Assembly (NCBI GenBank): GCA_947625255.1
Contig: CANQNT010000004.1
Location: 86,631 to 150,630, forward strand
Direction of reading: 5' to 3'
From: an uncultured Acetatifactor sp.
GTDB lineage: Bacteria; Bacillota; Clostridia; Lachnospirales; Lachnospiraceae
DNA length: 64,000 bases
The notes under the pieces were generated by a model. That model did not search any database. It had not been told where the DNA came from and was given only the letters and a program-made list of their open reading frames with translations. Made by a program: the position numbers and the translations under genes. Shown one piece after another: positions 1 through 9,345 of this stretch (positions within the stretch are counted from its first letter, which is position 1; every line of letters begins with the position of its first letter).

Positions 1-115
1 GTGCCGCGCAGGCCACCACACAACACAAGAGAGGAAGAAAAGACATTAACGCAGCAATGAAAATGGATTTGTGCGAGAGCACCCAGGCCCCTGTTTTCCG
101 TACGCTTTCTTTCAT
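1..115 (-). CDS. Partial membrane protein, N-terminus only
   Basis: An open frame starts at ATG 115 and runs off the left edge without a stop, giving 38 codons. The start is preceded by an AGAGGA ribosome binding site. The visible peptide begins MKESVRKTGAW and continues into a hydrophobic stretch (about residues 18 to 38) that looks like a first membrane segment or signal anchor. It sits 57 bases downstream of the 587-residue membrane protein on the same strand, so it is probably the next gene of the glycan operon. Too little is present to name a family. Confidence 0.55.
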   Translation of the reverse strand, partial: MKESVRKTGAWVLSHKSIFIAALMSFLPLLCCVVACAA

Positions 116-172
116 GAGAATTCCTCTTTCCATCCGCATTCTTTCCGTAAAACCACCTGACCTTACCAAATC

Positions 173-1936
173 TTAGCTTTTCCGGCAAAGGAATACTTTT
201 TCTCCGTAGATCGGATCCTGATAAATCTGTATATAGTCATGATATCCATATTTTGCGTCCATTACCGAACGCGCCCATTCCTCGTCAATCCCCCTCTTGA
301 GAATCAGCACCACATCTTGGCCTTCTGTCAAAAGATCTGACTGAGTACGTGTGTCTAATTCAGAGCTGTTTAACAGCAAGGTTTCTCTATAAATGATAAA
401 TTCAGGAAGATTCTCATAAAAGGTAGCTCCATCATAAAGACAAAGGCAAGGATAATCAGCATACTGACGGGCCACCTCCGTCTGGTTCCCATATCCCTTG
501 TACAGATAAGTGTTTTCCCCTGAATAAACCCAAAGGCTGAACATTCCCAATCCCAGGACCAAAATCAACTCCAACATGTTGATCTGCAGAATCCTCTTTT
601 GATCACGCAGACACCCTCTTAACCGGGACCAGGCCCATTCCAGGCCAAACGCCGTCAAAAGCGCCGCCGCCGCAAACACAGGCATAATATAACGATCTGC
701 ATAAAATGGGGACACCTTTGCTACCAAAAGAAAATACGCCGCACCAGGAAACATCAGCAAGAACATCCGCACCCAATCCACAGGGGGATGGACAGACTTC
801 TCCCGGGCAGCGAACCTGCCGCCGAGGAAAACGGCCAAAACGATCAAAACCGTCGCCAGCAGACCAAATCCGGCCCCGCAGATATCTTTCATAAGGGTCG
901 AAACAAAAAATTTCATTTGATCAAGCGCTTCCCCGGAAAAATCAAACAGGCTGCCGATTACCGACGGCCCAAACCCTCCGCCAAAAATATCCTTGATCGC
1001 GTCAGGGAATCCCAAAACCCCTAAAACTCCGGCAATAAGCATACTCCGGATATAGAAAAGCACAGCCTTACATTTCTTTTTTCGCAGCAGCCCCAATACA
1101 GTAACCACTCCTAAAAAGAATGCAAACACCAAAAAGTAATATTGGGTCCAAAAGCCCAATATGGTAACAGCAATCAGGCCAAGATTGTTCGTCTGATAAT
1201 CCCCATCTCTCCATTTCTTTAAATGAAGGTACCAGGTGATCATGCAAAACATGGTAAGAATGCCATACATACGGATGAGCAGCGCCGTAATAATTCCGCC
1301 GCCCGATAGCCCATACAATAAAATGGCAAGCAGTCCGACCCTCTTATTCCCCGTGACCAGCATACCGATCTTTACAAAGAACACGAAACAAATCGCAATT
1401 GCCGCCAAATTAATAATTCCTCCCATCCAGGGGGACATCTGTCCGGGCAAAAAGGACGAGACCAAATGTAAAAGCATATAATAAAGCGGCGGAGCGCTGT
1501 CATCACTGATTCCATTGAAATAAACCGACAAGAAATTAAATCGATCCCCGTTTCCCGTGGTCATATCTTCCAGGAATTTATCCCGGCCAATCCAAACCGC
1601 TTCCGGATAGACATTGCCTTTATAATTATAGAGAATGCTTTTCTTTAAATTCAAAATACAATCCCGAATATAATAGATCCATCGCTCCATATTCTCCCAA
1701 TAGGCGCCCTTTTCAATCTCCTGATGAACAAAGGCCGCAAGCCGCCCTTCCGGTTGATTGGGCACGATCCACGGTGAATATTCCGCATTGGAAAAATCAA
1801 ACGATAGAATTTCATCCATATGATATCCTTCTTTTTGGGACACATACCCCGCCAACAGAAGCAGCATACATGCCGCCGCCAGAAATTCCCATCTATATGT
1901 GCGTATTTTATCGAATAATTTCCTGCCTCTTTCCAT
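173..1936 (-). CDS. Polytopic GT-C-like glycosyltransferase (PMT/ArnT type)
   Basis: The 587-residue protein is a multi-pass membrane protein. After the first membrane segment (about residues 17 to 33) comes YHMDE, an acidic pair in the first outer loop that matches the position of the catalytic aspartate in GT-C transferases using lipid-linked sugars. Later features are SAPPLYY (about residue 146) and a C-terminal membrane segment followed by SPFYADRYIMP, typical of the dolichyl-phosphate-mannose/ArnT-like superfamily. By inference it moves a sugar from an undecaprenyl-phosphate donor outside the membrane. Its start codon directly follows the stop of the upstream 486-residue gene, so the two are probably translationally coupled. 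Donor and acceptor are unknown. Confidence 0.75.
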   Translation of the reverse strand: MERGRKLFDKIRTYRWEFLAAACMLLLLAGYVSQKEGYHMDEILSFDFSNAEYSPWIVPNQPEGRLAAFVHQEIEKGAYWENMERWIYYIRDCILNLKKSILYNYKGNVYPEAVWIGRDKFLEDMTTGNGDRFNFLSVYFNGISDDSAPPLYYMLLHLVSSFLPGQMSPWMGGIINLAAIAICFVFFVKIGMLVTGNKRVGLLAILLYGLSGGGIITALLIRMYGILTMFCMITWYLHLKKWRDGDYQTNNLGLIAVTILGFWTQYYFLVFAFFLGVVTVLGLLRKKKCKAVLFYIRSMLIAGVLGVLGFPDAIKDIFGGGFGPSVIGSLFDFSGEALDQMKFFVSTLMKDICGAGFGLLATVLIVLAVFLGGRFAAREKSVHPPVDWVRMFLLMFPGAAYFLLVAKVSPFYADRYIMPVFAAAALLTAFGLEWAWSRLRGCLRDQKRILQINMLELILVLGLGMFSLWVYSGENTYLYKGYGNQTEVARQYADYPCLCLYDGATFYENLPEFIIYRETLLLNSSELDTRTQSDLLTEGQDVVLILKRGIDEEWARSVMDAKYGYHDYIQIYQDPIYGEKVFLCRKS

Positions 1937-3397
1937 CTACTTTCTCCTTTGCGCAAAACTTCCCAAAGCCGCCGGAATCATCCCAAACCATAATAAACTG
2001 ACTGCCGTCACGTTCCCATAGTCCATCATTCCCGCACCAGACATCGTATACCAGAAAGATTGCGAGCCCAGGCAAAGGATGACCACGACCACACAAGCCA
2101 AAGAAAGCCTGCCGCCTCCTTTTCGCTTCTCATAAACGGAAATCCCGGCCAACAGCGCCACACACCAGAATCCTATTTGGAAACTCAACAATCCATAATC
2201 CATATATCGTTTCGACAGTAAGGGAGTTTTTTCCAACATTTTACTGTAATTCCAGCCGCTATAAGAAAGCCCCATACCATGCAGCTGCGCATACACTCTC
2301 CAGGGCAGAAACAAATAAGAGAGGAAATCCTCCTTGATGGCACTTGCCACTTCCTTGGTCCGATTGCCAAAACACTGTAAAGCCATCTCCCAATAGAGCT
2401 CATTGGCTCTCTCTTTGCCATAGGCTTTCTCCGCCAGAGGACCGAAAACCCGCCCCACGTCATCAGCCAAATACGCGGCTCCTTCTTCCGGCGTCATGAT
2501 CTCTTTAATTTCATCCGGCCAGAAAAAATAATTTTTGCCGAAGTTCGGCCATACAAATCGACTTACAAGGGCGGACCCCAGACTCCTCTGAATCCTGCCG
2601 TTACATCCAGGCTCCCGGAACAGGCGGTTACCGCCTTGTGCCACAAGGCCTGCGGTCAAAACAACAGCCAGGACTCCAAGCAAGATAACGCCTTTCCCCC
2701 TTGCCATGTCTCCCTGCGCCTTTGCGCCTTTCCCCCTTGTCATGTCTCCCTGCGTCTTTGCTCCCTTCCTCCCGCGATGGCGTGCCAGAAAGCCGATGAC
2801 AACAAACAAAACCAAAATTCCGCCCAACCACCAGGCATCAGGATCCAGCCAAGTCAAAATCACCCAAATGACCGCCGACTGACAGATTCTCCGGGCGCCA
2901 TGCGCCTGATCCTCCAAAAAATTTCTGATACAGACCCCCAAAAGCAAAAAGGTCAGGGAGCCCACAAAAGACCTGGGCAAGATCGTAAGATGCCACTGTA
3001 CGCACAAGGGAATCGTCACCAAATAAGAAGTCCCCAGAATCTTTTTCCATCCGGGAAACCCGCCACCTATGTCACACAGAGACAAAAAGCCAAAACCGCA
3101 AAGCGCCGCCGCCCCAAGCTGCAAAAGGGAAAGTAACCATTCTCCCCCAATGCCCCACAAGGAACCGATTCCCCAAAGAATTCTGACCAACAAGGGATAA
3201 AGAACCCCCACATATTCATCCCTTGCCCCTCCAGCGGCCGCTTTCAGGTAATACGCGGTATCGGGAAAAAGTCCCTGCGCCGGCAAGTTGCCGATGATCC
3301 ACGCGGCGCCAAGGATAATCTGCACTGTCATTCCAATCCAAAGCAATCCCATTATTGTGTTTTTTATCAGACGCAGTCCTTTCTCTTCAACCGCCAT
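1937..3397 (-). CDS. Polytopic membrane protein, paralogue of the 10479-11858 gene
   Basis: This 486-residue multi-pass protein is clearly paralogous to the 459-residue protein at 10479-11858. Both share VQIILG near the N-terminus, a DEY-G--YP motif in the first loop, RFVWPNF in the middle, a W-Y---W/M segment before a -WNY- motif, and WYTMS-G near the C-terminus. The pattern suggests a GT-C-like or lipid-linked glycan-modifying membrane enzyme, but no named family is obvious. The ATG follows GAGGGAAAGG. A charged cytoplasmic loop contains a 12-residue tandem duplication (see 2696-2767). It lies in the glycan operon between the acyltransferase and the GT-C-like transferase. Confidence 0.8.
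   Translation of the reverse strand: MAVEEKGLRLIKNTIMGLLWIGMTVQIILGAAWIIGNLPAQGLFPDTAYYLKAAAGGARDEYVGVLYPLLVRILWGIGSLWGIGGEWLLSLLQLGAAALCGFGFLSLCDIGGGFPGWKKILGTSYLVTIPLCVQWHLTILPRSFVGSLTFLLLGVCIRNFLEDQAHGARRICQSAVIWVILTWLDPDAWWLGGILVLFVVIGFLARHRGRKGAKTQGDMTRGKGAKAQGDMARGKGVILLGVLAVVLTAGLVAQGGNRLFREPGCNGRIQRSLGSALVSRFVWPNFGKNYFFWPDEIKEIMTPEEGAAYLADDVGRVFGPLAEKAYGKERANELYWEMALQCFGNRTKEVASAIKEDFLSYLFLPWRVYAQLHGMGLSYSGWNYSKMLEKTPLLSKRYMDYGLLSFQIGFWCVALLAGISVYEKRKGGGRLSLACVVVVILCLGSQSFWYTMSGAGMMDYGNVTAVSLLWFGMIPAALGSFAQRRK
2696..2767. repeat. Two-copy 36-bp in-frame tandem repeat
   Basis: Bases 2696-2731 and 2732-2767 are near-identical 36-bp units, each starting CCCCCTTG and containing CATGTCTCCCTGCG. 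They lie inside the 486-residue membrane protein and encode two copies of a Gly/Lys-rich 12-residue unit (GKGAK-QGDM-R) in a basic loop. The length is a multiple of three, so the frame is kept. The paralogue at 10479-11858 lacks the insertion. Confidence 0.85.
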
Positions 3398-3421
3398 GAA
3401 ACCTTTCCCTCACTCGCATCC

Positions 3422-4480
3422 TCAACAAAGATACTTCCCCGCCACGGGTATTCTGCGAAGAACCGCCACCACAAGATTGCAAAGGATAAAACAGACCGCC
3501 GCCATCAGTGGCACACCCACGATATTATTCATGCTCATGCTGTCAATCCCTTTGCTTTCCAAAAATTCCAACACAAAAAGATGCATCAGATAAACGCCAA
3601 AGGTATTATCCGACAGTTCCCTGAGTAATTCCCCTTTTTTTCGAACCCATATCCAGCCAGAAACTCTCTGGAGGAAAAAAACCATGACCGCAACCGACAC
3701 CAGAAATGTAAAAACACTATAGCTGTCAAAGGCCGCAGCGCTGGGTCCCCCGTTTCGAAGGGAAACCAGCCAGCTGACAAGCGCCGCCAAAAAAGCGGAT
3801 AAAATTCCTGCCGCATACAACATTTTTTCCCATTTAACAGGCAAGGGATAACGATAGAGGTAATACCCCAGCAGAAAATAACCAGCGTAGCTGCAAATGA
3901 GCTGTACCTGAAACAAATCCAACAGAACCTTTACAACCTCCGCGGGATTTATAATCAAAATCGTATTATACCCCACCTGCAGAACCACGAAAAGGATTAA
4001 AAAATATTCCAACTGTTTGCGGCTGCTGTGATCCGTATAAGCCTTCAATACAGGCAGCAATAAATAAAGTCCTATGATCATCGGCACGAACCAAAGGTGG
4101 TACCTTCCATAGATCATTTCCGAAACGTATTCTTTCCAGGACACGCTTTCCGAACCAAACCGGCCGCGAATGTCCCACAGACCGTATATTACGCTCCATG
4201 CGCAGTATGCGGTAATCAGACGCAAGATATTATGCTTCCAGATCCTCCCGGGATCCACCTCCCCTTTCCTGCTCAGAAACAGCATCCCGCTGATCATGAC
4301 AAAAACCGGCACGCCAAAACGCGAAATGGCGTCATAACTATTGCAGACTACCCATTCCCTGCCCGTAATGGGAAGCACATACCAATACTGGGACGCACTG
4401 TGTAAAAGAACGACACTGAAACACGCCACAATACGCAGCAAATCAATATGATATTGTCGTTCCTTGATTTCCTTTTCCAA
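3422..4480 (-). CDS. Acyltransferase family 3 membrane protein
   Basis: This protein of about 352 residues has the acyltransferase-3 (OafA/WecH-like) signature: YHIDLLRIVACFSVVLLHS at the N-terminus with the conserved His in the first membrane helix, then RFGVPVFVMISGMLF in the second, followed by about eight more helices. Such enzymes transfer acetyl or similar groups to sugars across the membrane. It has no fused SGNH domain; two separate SGNH proteins are encoded in the same operon. No ATG precedes the conserved N-terminus. I prefer the TTG at 4480, which follows AAGGTGG right after the stop of the upstream gene, but a TTG at 4504 is also possible. Confidence 0.88.
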   Translation of the reverse strand: MEKEIKERQYHIDLLRIVACFSVVLLHSASQYWYVLPITGREWVVCNSYDAISRFGVPVFVMISGMLFLSRKGEVDPGRIWKHNILRLITAYCAWSVIYGLWDIRGRFGSESVSWKEYVSEMIYGRYHLWFVPMIIGLYLLLPVLKAYTDHSSRKQLEYFLILFVVLQVGYNTILIINPAEVVKVLLDLFQVQLICSYAGYFLLGYYLYRYPLPVKWEKMLYAAGILSAFLAALVSWLVSLRNGGPSAAAFDSYSVFTFLVSVAVMVFFLQRVSGWIWVRKKGELLRELSDNTFGVYLMHLFVLEFLESKGIDSMSMNNIVGVPLMAAVCFILCNLVVAVLRRIPVAGKYLC

Positions 4481-4490
4481 TCCCGCCACC

Positions 4491-6377
4491 TTACGAACGG
4501 CCAAAATAGTCTCTTTTGTCCGTTCTTACTTCCAACACTGTAAATTTCTCATTTCGATAGGTTTCTTCATATTCGAATTTTTCCAGAAAATCCAAGATCA
4601 GAGAAAGCTTCCGATCAGCCCCATAAGCCTCCGAATCCGCAGAGGCTCCCGCAAGATAGTCCCTCACATAGGCTGCGCATCCGCACTCCAAAATCACCAC
4701 CGGGAACAAGGCGCCTTCCGCGATCTGTACCTCAAGTTCTTCCATGGCTGCCCGCATTGCATCCACGCTATAGGAATCCAGATCACTCCAGGGATTAAAA
4801 GCAGAGGGCATATTCAGATAAAAGGACAAGCTGGGAATCTTTCCATATAAAATCACTTCCCGTCCCTCCAGGCCCCGCTCCTCCACATAGGCGCTGATGC
4901 CTGTCATCCATTCCGCCCGCTCCGCGCTCATACGGATTCCGGACAAAACCTTGTTATTGGTGACGGCTGCCTGCACATTTTCGGCGCCATCGCCCTCCAC
5001 AAACACAAAGCCCAGACCAAAACCCACACCCTGCACCAACATCAGCACTGCCAGCATCACCGCTATTGCCTTAACGGGAAAGAAAGACAGACCGATCTTC
5101 CATTTTCCAAACTGCCAGCTTTTCTGAAAGCCGCTTCTGCAGAATTTTGCAAGCATCCAGAATACATATGGAGCGACAAGGAACAGATTATTCAAAGCCG
5201 GGAGCAAGTGATTATTGCTCCCCAGGGGCGTGATCAGGATTATCAAAATAACCATACCCGACAAAAGCTTCTCTTGCCTGGCCGCTTTCGGACGAAAAAT
5301 CTGAATGATCCCAATCAGCATGGCCAGCATCAAAAACAGAATCCCGGGCCTCAGCATGGAATCGTAATCCTGATAGCTGACGCTGCAAAATTTTCTGGCA
5401 TACAGCCATACTGCGGCAAGACAAGTGATTCCGGCAAACCCAAGCTTTTTCAGCCCTTGAAAACGCTCCGGCAAAACGGCAAATCCAATTTCTCCCGCGC
5501 ACAGGATTACCCCCAACCGTATCACCCAGTACAAATTATCCACATATCCCCGGATACTTTCCATAATCATGGATGTCGGCGTGTAACCGGGCGCATTCTC
5601 CGTCATTCCAAACAAACGAATGATGCCATTCACATACTCCGAAAGCCCATATCGGATTCCGATCCAGCCCAATAACACACCCAATGCGGCCAAATACCCC
5701 AGCAGACACCAGCCCGTCTGCCCCAGCACCTTCTTCCAGCCGCGGCGGCAAATTATGGCATAAGCCCAGACTGCCACAATCATCCCCATTTCCGGCAGAT
5801 TGGAAAAGCGGGTCAGCACATTGGCGCCCAGACAGACCCCCGCCAGTACCAGATAAGGATTCCGATCCTCCGCAAGACCCCGGTAAAGGAGTACGGATCC
5901 TCCCAAAAACAACACATAAGTTAAATAATTATACAAAACAGCGGTAGGGCTCCAGCATAAGCTTATCGCCAGAAATTCTCCCAAAAACGCCCATATCGGC
6001 GACATTCCAACCCTGCGCACGCAAAACCAATAACCCAGCAGCGCCAGCAGACACACAGTGATCGCAGTATAAAAATTCATTCCCAAAAGCGTCCCCCCAA
6101 AGGGAAGCCTGGTCATCAGCCACCCCAGCGCGTTGGCCAAATAAGTGGAAAACAACCACATGGGATCCATGTGCTCCATTCCCATAAAACGGAAATTTGC
6201 ATAATTGTAACCCGTATCCATGAGGTCCAGACCCCAGTGAATATGACGCATGGGATAAAGCAGCAAAATCAACGGAAATACAATTCCCGTCAAAACCGCC
6301 TTTCTCTTTTCCGCCGCAACCTTGCCCGCCGCCTGATTCATTCTATCCTCGTCTTTCATTGACTCTCTTTCAGTCAT
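4491..6377 (-). CDS. Large polytopic membrane protein, GT-C-like
   Basis: The protein has 628 residues with about a dozen membrane segments and a soluble C-terminal portion (roughly residues 480 to 628). After the first helix the outer loop carries HWGLDLMDTGYNY, an acidic loop like that of GT-C glycosyltransferases. The ATG at 6377 overlaps the SGNH hydrolase stop in an ATGA arrangement and has GGAG eight bases upstream, so the genes are coupled. It is likely a lipid-linked sugar transferase or related glycan enzyme of the operon. The family is not certain from sequence reading alone. Confidence 0.72.
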   Translation of the reverse strand: MTERESMKDEDRMNQAAGKVAAEKRKAVLTGIVFPLILLLYPMRHIHWGLDLMDTGYNYANFRFMGMEHMDPMWLFSTYLANALGWLMTRLPFGGTLLGMNFYTAITVCLLALLGYWFCVRRVGMSPIWAFLGEFLAISLCWSPTAVLYNYLTYVLFLGGSVLLYRGLAEDRNPYLVLAGVCLGANVLTRFSNLPEMGMIVAVWAYAIICRRGWKKVLGQTGWCLLGYLAALGVLLGWIGIRYGLSEYVNGIIRLFGMTENAPGYTPTSMIMESIRGYVDNLYWVIRLGVILCAGEIGFAVLPERFQGLKKLGFAGITCLAAVWLYARKFCSVSYQDYDSMLRPGILFLMLAMLIGIIQIFRPKAARQEKLLSGMVILIILITPLGSNNHLLPALNNLFLVAPYVFWMLAKFCRSGFQKSWQFGKWKIGLSFFPVKAIAVMLAVLMLVQGVGFGLGFVFVEGDGAENVQAAVTNNKVLSGIRMSAERAEWMTGISAYVEERGLEGREVILYGKIPSLSFYLNMPSAFNPWSDLDSYSVDAMRAAMEELEVQIAEGALFPVVILECGCAAYVRDYLAGASADSEAYGADRKLSLILDFLEKFEYEETYRNEKFTVLEVRTDKRDYFGRS

Positions 6378-7231
6378 TCACGGAGCTCCAAAATGGCATT
6401 CGCAATGCGCTCTCCGATCATTGCCCGTCCTGTTTCATTCAGGTGAATTCCGTCCACGGTATAAGTCTGCCAGTCTTCATTGCCGCCGGGAGCGCCAACC
6501 CCGCTTTCATGATAATCATCCAACACTGTCACACCCATTTTTTCCGCGATGGACAGTTCCAAAGCCACATATTCCTCCAACAGCCCTCCGCCAAAATCCG
6601 CCTCCTCACAAGAAAGGTTTTCTGCCGGGTACCAACAATAGGTAGGCGTTACCAGCAAAATCTCCATATCCGGATAACGGTCCCGCAATCCCCTAAGGGA
6701 AGTCCGAAGCGCGCCCCCATAGGTATAAGGATCGTACGGATCCTCAGGATTCTCCAGGGCAATCCCCAGCTGATAATCATTCACCCCATGCTCTATGACC
6801 AGCATCTCCACTTTGTCAAAATCAATCCGTTGGAACCCATATACCCCTTCCATAAAATAATCCATGGCCGCATAACCTGTCACACTGGCATTTTGCACGC
6901 CAAAGTCCTCATTCACGATGGCTTGCGACAACCGGACCAGGGACAAGGCATCGTCCAGTCGCGTGGGTCGATTTTCCCGCACCCAACGGGCTGCCGCGGT
7001 TCCTCCGAAAGCCCCGTTATAAACCGTCTCATCCAGAACCCTCTCCATCACGGCAGTGACAGAGGTCTCATCTCTGACATTACCCAGAATACTGTCTCCC
7101 AGGCAAACAATACGGCAAGGCTTCTCCCGCAGCCCGCGATATGCGGCTACGCCCCCGAAAAGCGCCAGAAACAAAGCCAGAGAGCAAAACCAGTATCCAT
7201 ATTTTCCCATCCATCGCTTTATGGCTTCCAT
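6374..7231 (-). CDS. Membrane-anchored SGNH/GDSL hydrolase (copy 1)
   Basis: This 285-residue protein has an N-terminal signal anchor (about residues 12 to 31) followed by an extracellular SGNH domain. Block I is GDSILG with Ser47, an N-containing block (GVNDYQ) lies near the middle, and DGIHLNETG near the C-terminus supplies the Asp and His. I chose ATG 7231 because AAAGGAAG stands just upstream; longer starts would overlap the aminotransferase gene. It is paralogous to the protein at 11868-12731, including the shared DPYD--T-GGALRTS block. By analogy with split OafA-like systems it may complete or remove acylation started by the adjacent acyltransferase-3. This role is inferred. Confidence 0.88.
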   Translation of the reverse strand: MEAIKRWMGKYGYWFCSLALFLALFGGVAAYRGLREKPCRIVCLGDSILGNVRDETSVTAVMERVLDETVYNGAFGGTAAARWVRENRPTRLDDALSLVRLSQAIVNEDFGVQNASVTGYAAMDYFMEGVYGFQRIDFDKVEMLVIEHGVNDYQLGIALENPEDPYDPYTYGGALRTSLRGLRDRYPDMEILLVTPTYCWYPAENLSCEEADFGGGLLEEYVALELSIAEKMGVTVLDDYHESGVGAPGGNEDWQTYTVDGIHLNETGRAMIGERIANAILELRE

Positions 7232-7244
7232 GCATCGACTTCCT

Positions 7245-8363
7245 TTAATTTCTTTTGTTTGATACCTGATAAGCGTTGCAAAGCGCAATCACCCGCTCCA
7301 CTTCGTCCTCCCGCATCTCCGGAAACAGAGGCAGGGTCACGCAATGTGCGGCCAAATATTCCGCGTTGGGACAGTCCCCTACTTTATAACCCAGATTCCC
7401 ATATGCCTGCTGAAGATGGCAAGGCACCGGATAATGGGCATTGCATTCCACGTCAGACTGGGCCATATAAGCCATAAATGCCTCTCTGTCAGGAACCATA
7501 ATCTCGAAAAGGTGAAAAACCGGCATCGTATTTTCAGGATGCCGCTGCATCACAATGGCGGGATTGGTAATCTCTTTCAAGTAACGCCGGCCGATTTCCT
7601 GCCTTCTAAGATTCCATTCCGGCAGCAAACGCAGACCAACGCTGAGGACCGCGCCCTGCAGTCCTTCCAGACGCATATTATAACCGATCTCATCATGATA
7701 ATATCTCCTGTCGCACCCCTGGTTTTTCAGACGATTGATGTGGTGATAGTATTCTTCCTTATCGCAGGTAACACTTCCGCCCTCTCCAAAAGCGTAAAGG
7801 TTTTTCCCCGGATAAAAGCTGAAACAGCCCAGTTCGCCTAATGTCCCCACGTTGCGTCCCTGGTATTTGGCCCCATGGGCCTGGGCGCAGTCCTCCACGA
7901 CAAACAGTCCATGCCTGTCCGCAATTTCTTTCACACGCCCGAATTCAAAGGGCTGACCATACAGATGCACGCCAATGATTCCTTTCGTACGCTCCGTAAT
8001 CCGTTCCTCGATCCCATCCGGATCAATTTCCCAGGTATCCGCGGTACAATCCACGAACACCGGCACGGCCCCCGTATAAGTAACGCCCCAGGCGGTAGCG
8101 ATATAAGTATTGGCCGGAACAATTACCTCGTCCCCCGGCCCCACGCCCAGCGCCAACATGGCACAATGCAGCGCCGAAGTACCATTATTCACCCCGCTGG
8201 CATATTTGGTTCCAACAAAAGCGGCGAACTCCTCGTCAAAACGATCCGCGTATTTCCCTCCGGAAAAAGCCGTTTCCTCACAAACCTTTATGATCGCATC
8301 CAGATAATCCCGGCGATGCGCCTGAAAATCCCTTGTCAGGTCAATCCTGCTGATATGGGCCAT
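7245..8363 (-). CDS. DegT/DnrJ/EryC1/StrS sugar aminotransferase
   Basis: This is a 372-residue PLP-dependent aminotransferase acting on nucleotide keto-sugars. Visible marks are NNGTSALHCAML (residues 60-70) for phosphate binding, VVEDCAQAHGA (about 155-165) with the ring-stacking Asp, and FYPGKNLYAFGEGG with the Schiff-base Lys187. The length is normal for the family. A strong GGAGGAG precedes ATG 8363. With the 4,6-dehydratase at the head of the same operon it could form a 4-amino-4,6-dideoxy sugar; its sequence also resembles enzymes making 3-amino-3,6-dideoxy sugars, so the position of amination is open. The cytosolic product would feed the operon's glycosyltransferases. Confidence 0.92.
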   Translation of the reverse strand: MAHISRIDLTRDFQAHRRDYLDAIIKVCEETAFSGGKYADRFDEEFAAFVGTKYASGVNNGTSALHCAMLALGVGPGDEVIVPANTYIATAWGVTYTGAVPVFVDCTADTWEIDPDGIEERITERTKGIIGVHLYGQPFEFGRVKEIADRHGLFVVEDCAQAHGAKYQGRNVGTLGELGCFSFYPGKNLYAFGEGGSVTCDKEEYYHHINRLKNQGCDRRYYHDEIGYNMRLEGLQGAVLSVGLRLLPEWNLRRQEIGRRYLKEITNPAIVMQRHPENTMPVFHLFEIMVPDREAFMAYMAQSDVECNAHYPVPCHLQQAYGNLGYKVGDCPNAEYLAAHCVTLPLFPEMREDEVERVIALCNAYQVSNKRN

Positions 8364-8380
8364 TTCTCACTCCTCCGATC

Positions 8381-9316
8381 TTATAACTTGTCCACGCTTT
8401 CCACCACATACTGCTGCCTGCGGAACGTCATATTCAAGATAACCGACAGATACTTAAAAATCACTGTCAACATCACAAACAACATGAAAAATCCCAGAGA
8501 CATCAATCCCATGATGGACAGCCAGCCCTCCACCGGTCTGTCCGCGCTGAAAATGGAATAAATCAAATAAAGGAACATAAACATCAATACCAGGAAAAAC
8601 CCGGCACTCAAAAGCAAGCTCATCCGTTCCAGCAGGCTGGTAAAGATGATAATGGTGTCCATTGCCAGGTCGCTTCGATTTCCAATTTCTTCCCAATTAT
8701 GCCCCCTGCGCATATCCTTTTTGTTTTCATAACATATGGTGTCAATTTTCAGGCCACAGTTCACATAAAGTGCCTTGCGGTACGGGATATAGGAGTTTAA
8801 CTGATTGACACGGTTGACGGCACGGCGGGAAACAATGCGGAAACGTTCCTGCCGGATTCCCGTTTTCCTCTTACTCCCCAGATTATAAAGCAGATAAAAC
8901 ATCCTGGAAGACAGCGGGACATTATGCTTGGGCGCCGCCGCCACCACGTCAAAGCCCTCCAGGGCCCTTTTGTACACATCCATCACAAGACTTTCTTCAA
9001 AATCCATGGTGCATTGATCAAATTCAAACAAAAAATCCCCTACGGCCAGATCTCGGCCCGCGTTCATGGCGGACTCCACTCCCTGATAATAACTCAGATT
9101 AATCAGGCTCATGACGTGATGGTTTCCGCTGGCGGCCTGATAACGCTTGATTTCCTCTATGGTGCCGTCCGTACATCCGTCATTGACACAGATAATCTCG
9201 TATTTTTCAAAATTTTGCCGCATGATCCCGCAAATTTTGCTCACAAATTCCGTGATCCGTCCCTCTTCATTATGCAGATACAAGACACATGAGATAAAAT
9301 TTTTTTCCAGTTCCAT
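8381..9316 (-). CDS. GT2 glycosyltransferase with two C-terminal helices
   Basis: The 311-residue protein has a family 2 glycosyltransferase domain (residues 1 to about 220) starting SCVLYLHNEEGRI and with VNDGCTDGT as the nucleotide-binding turn. Two C-terminal membrane helices (about 225-250 and 262-290) place it in the DPMS/GtrB-like group, which charges undecaprenyl phosphate with a sugar. It is odd in that the usual DxD-type segment reads FEFDQCTMDF, with only one Asp in the expected pair. It stands 17 bases upstream of the aminotransferase in the operon. Such enzymes typically supply donors to GT-C transferases like those encoded downstream. Confidence 0.85.
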   Translation of the reverse strand: MELEKNFISCVLYLHNEEGRITEFVSKICGIMRQNFEKYEIICVNDGCTDGTIEEIKRYQAASGNHHVMSLINLSYYQGVESAMNAGRDLAVGDFLFEFDQCTMDFEESLVMDVYKRALEGFDVVAAAPKHNVPLSSRMFYLLYNLGSKRKTGIRQERFRIVSRRAVNRVNQLNSYIPYRKALYVNCGLKIDTICYENKKDMRRGHNWEEIGNRSDLAMDTIIIFTSLLERMSLLLSAGFFLVLMFMFLYLIYSIFSADRPVEGWLSIMGLMSLGFFMLFVMLTVIFKYLSVILNMTFRRQQYVVESVDKL

Positions 9317-9345
9317 CGCTTACCCCGTTTCATCGATCTCTTCTA

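Noticed and set aside
2636..3136. Long open frame on the plus strand opposite the 486-residue membrane protein
   Set aside because: It is an antisense shadow of a well-supported gene. The composition (rich in Pro, Gln and Lys) and lack of a ribosome binding site do not support a gene.
6359..7477. A 372-codon plus-strand frame across the SGNH and aminotransferase genes
   Set aside because: It spans two real minus-strand genes with clear motifs. Its predicted peptide has no recognisable domain and no start signal.
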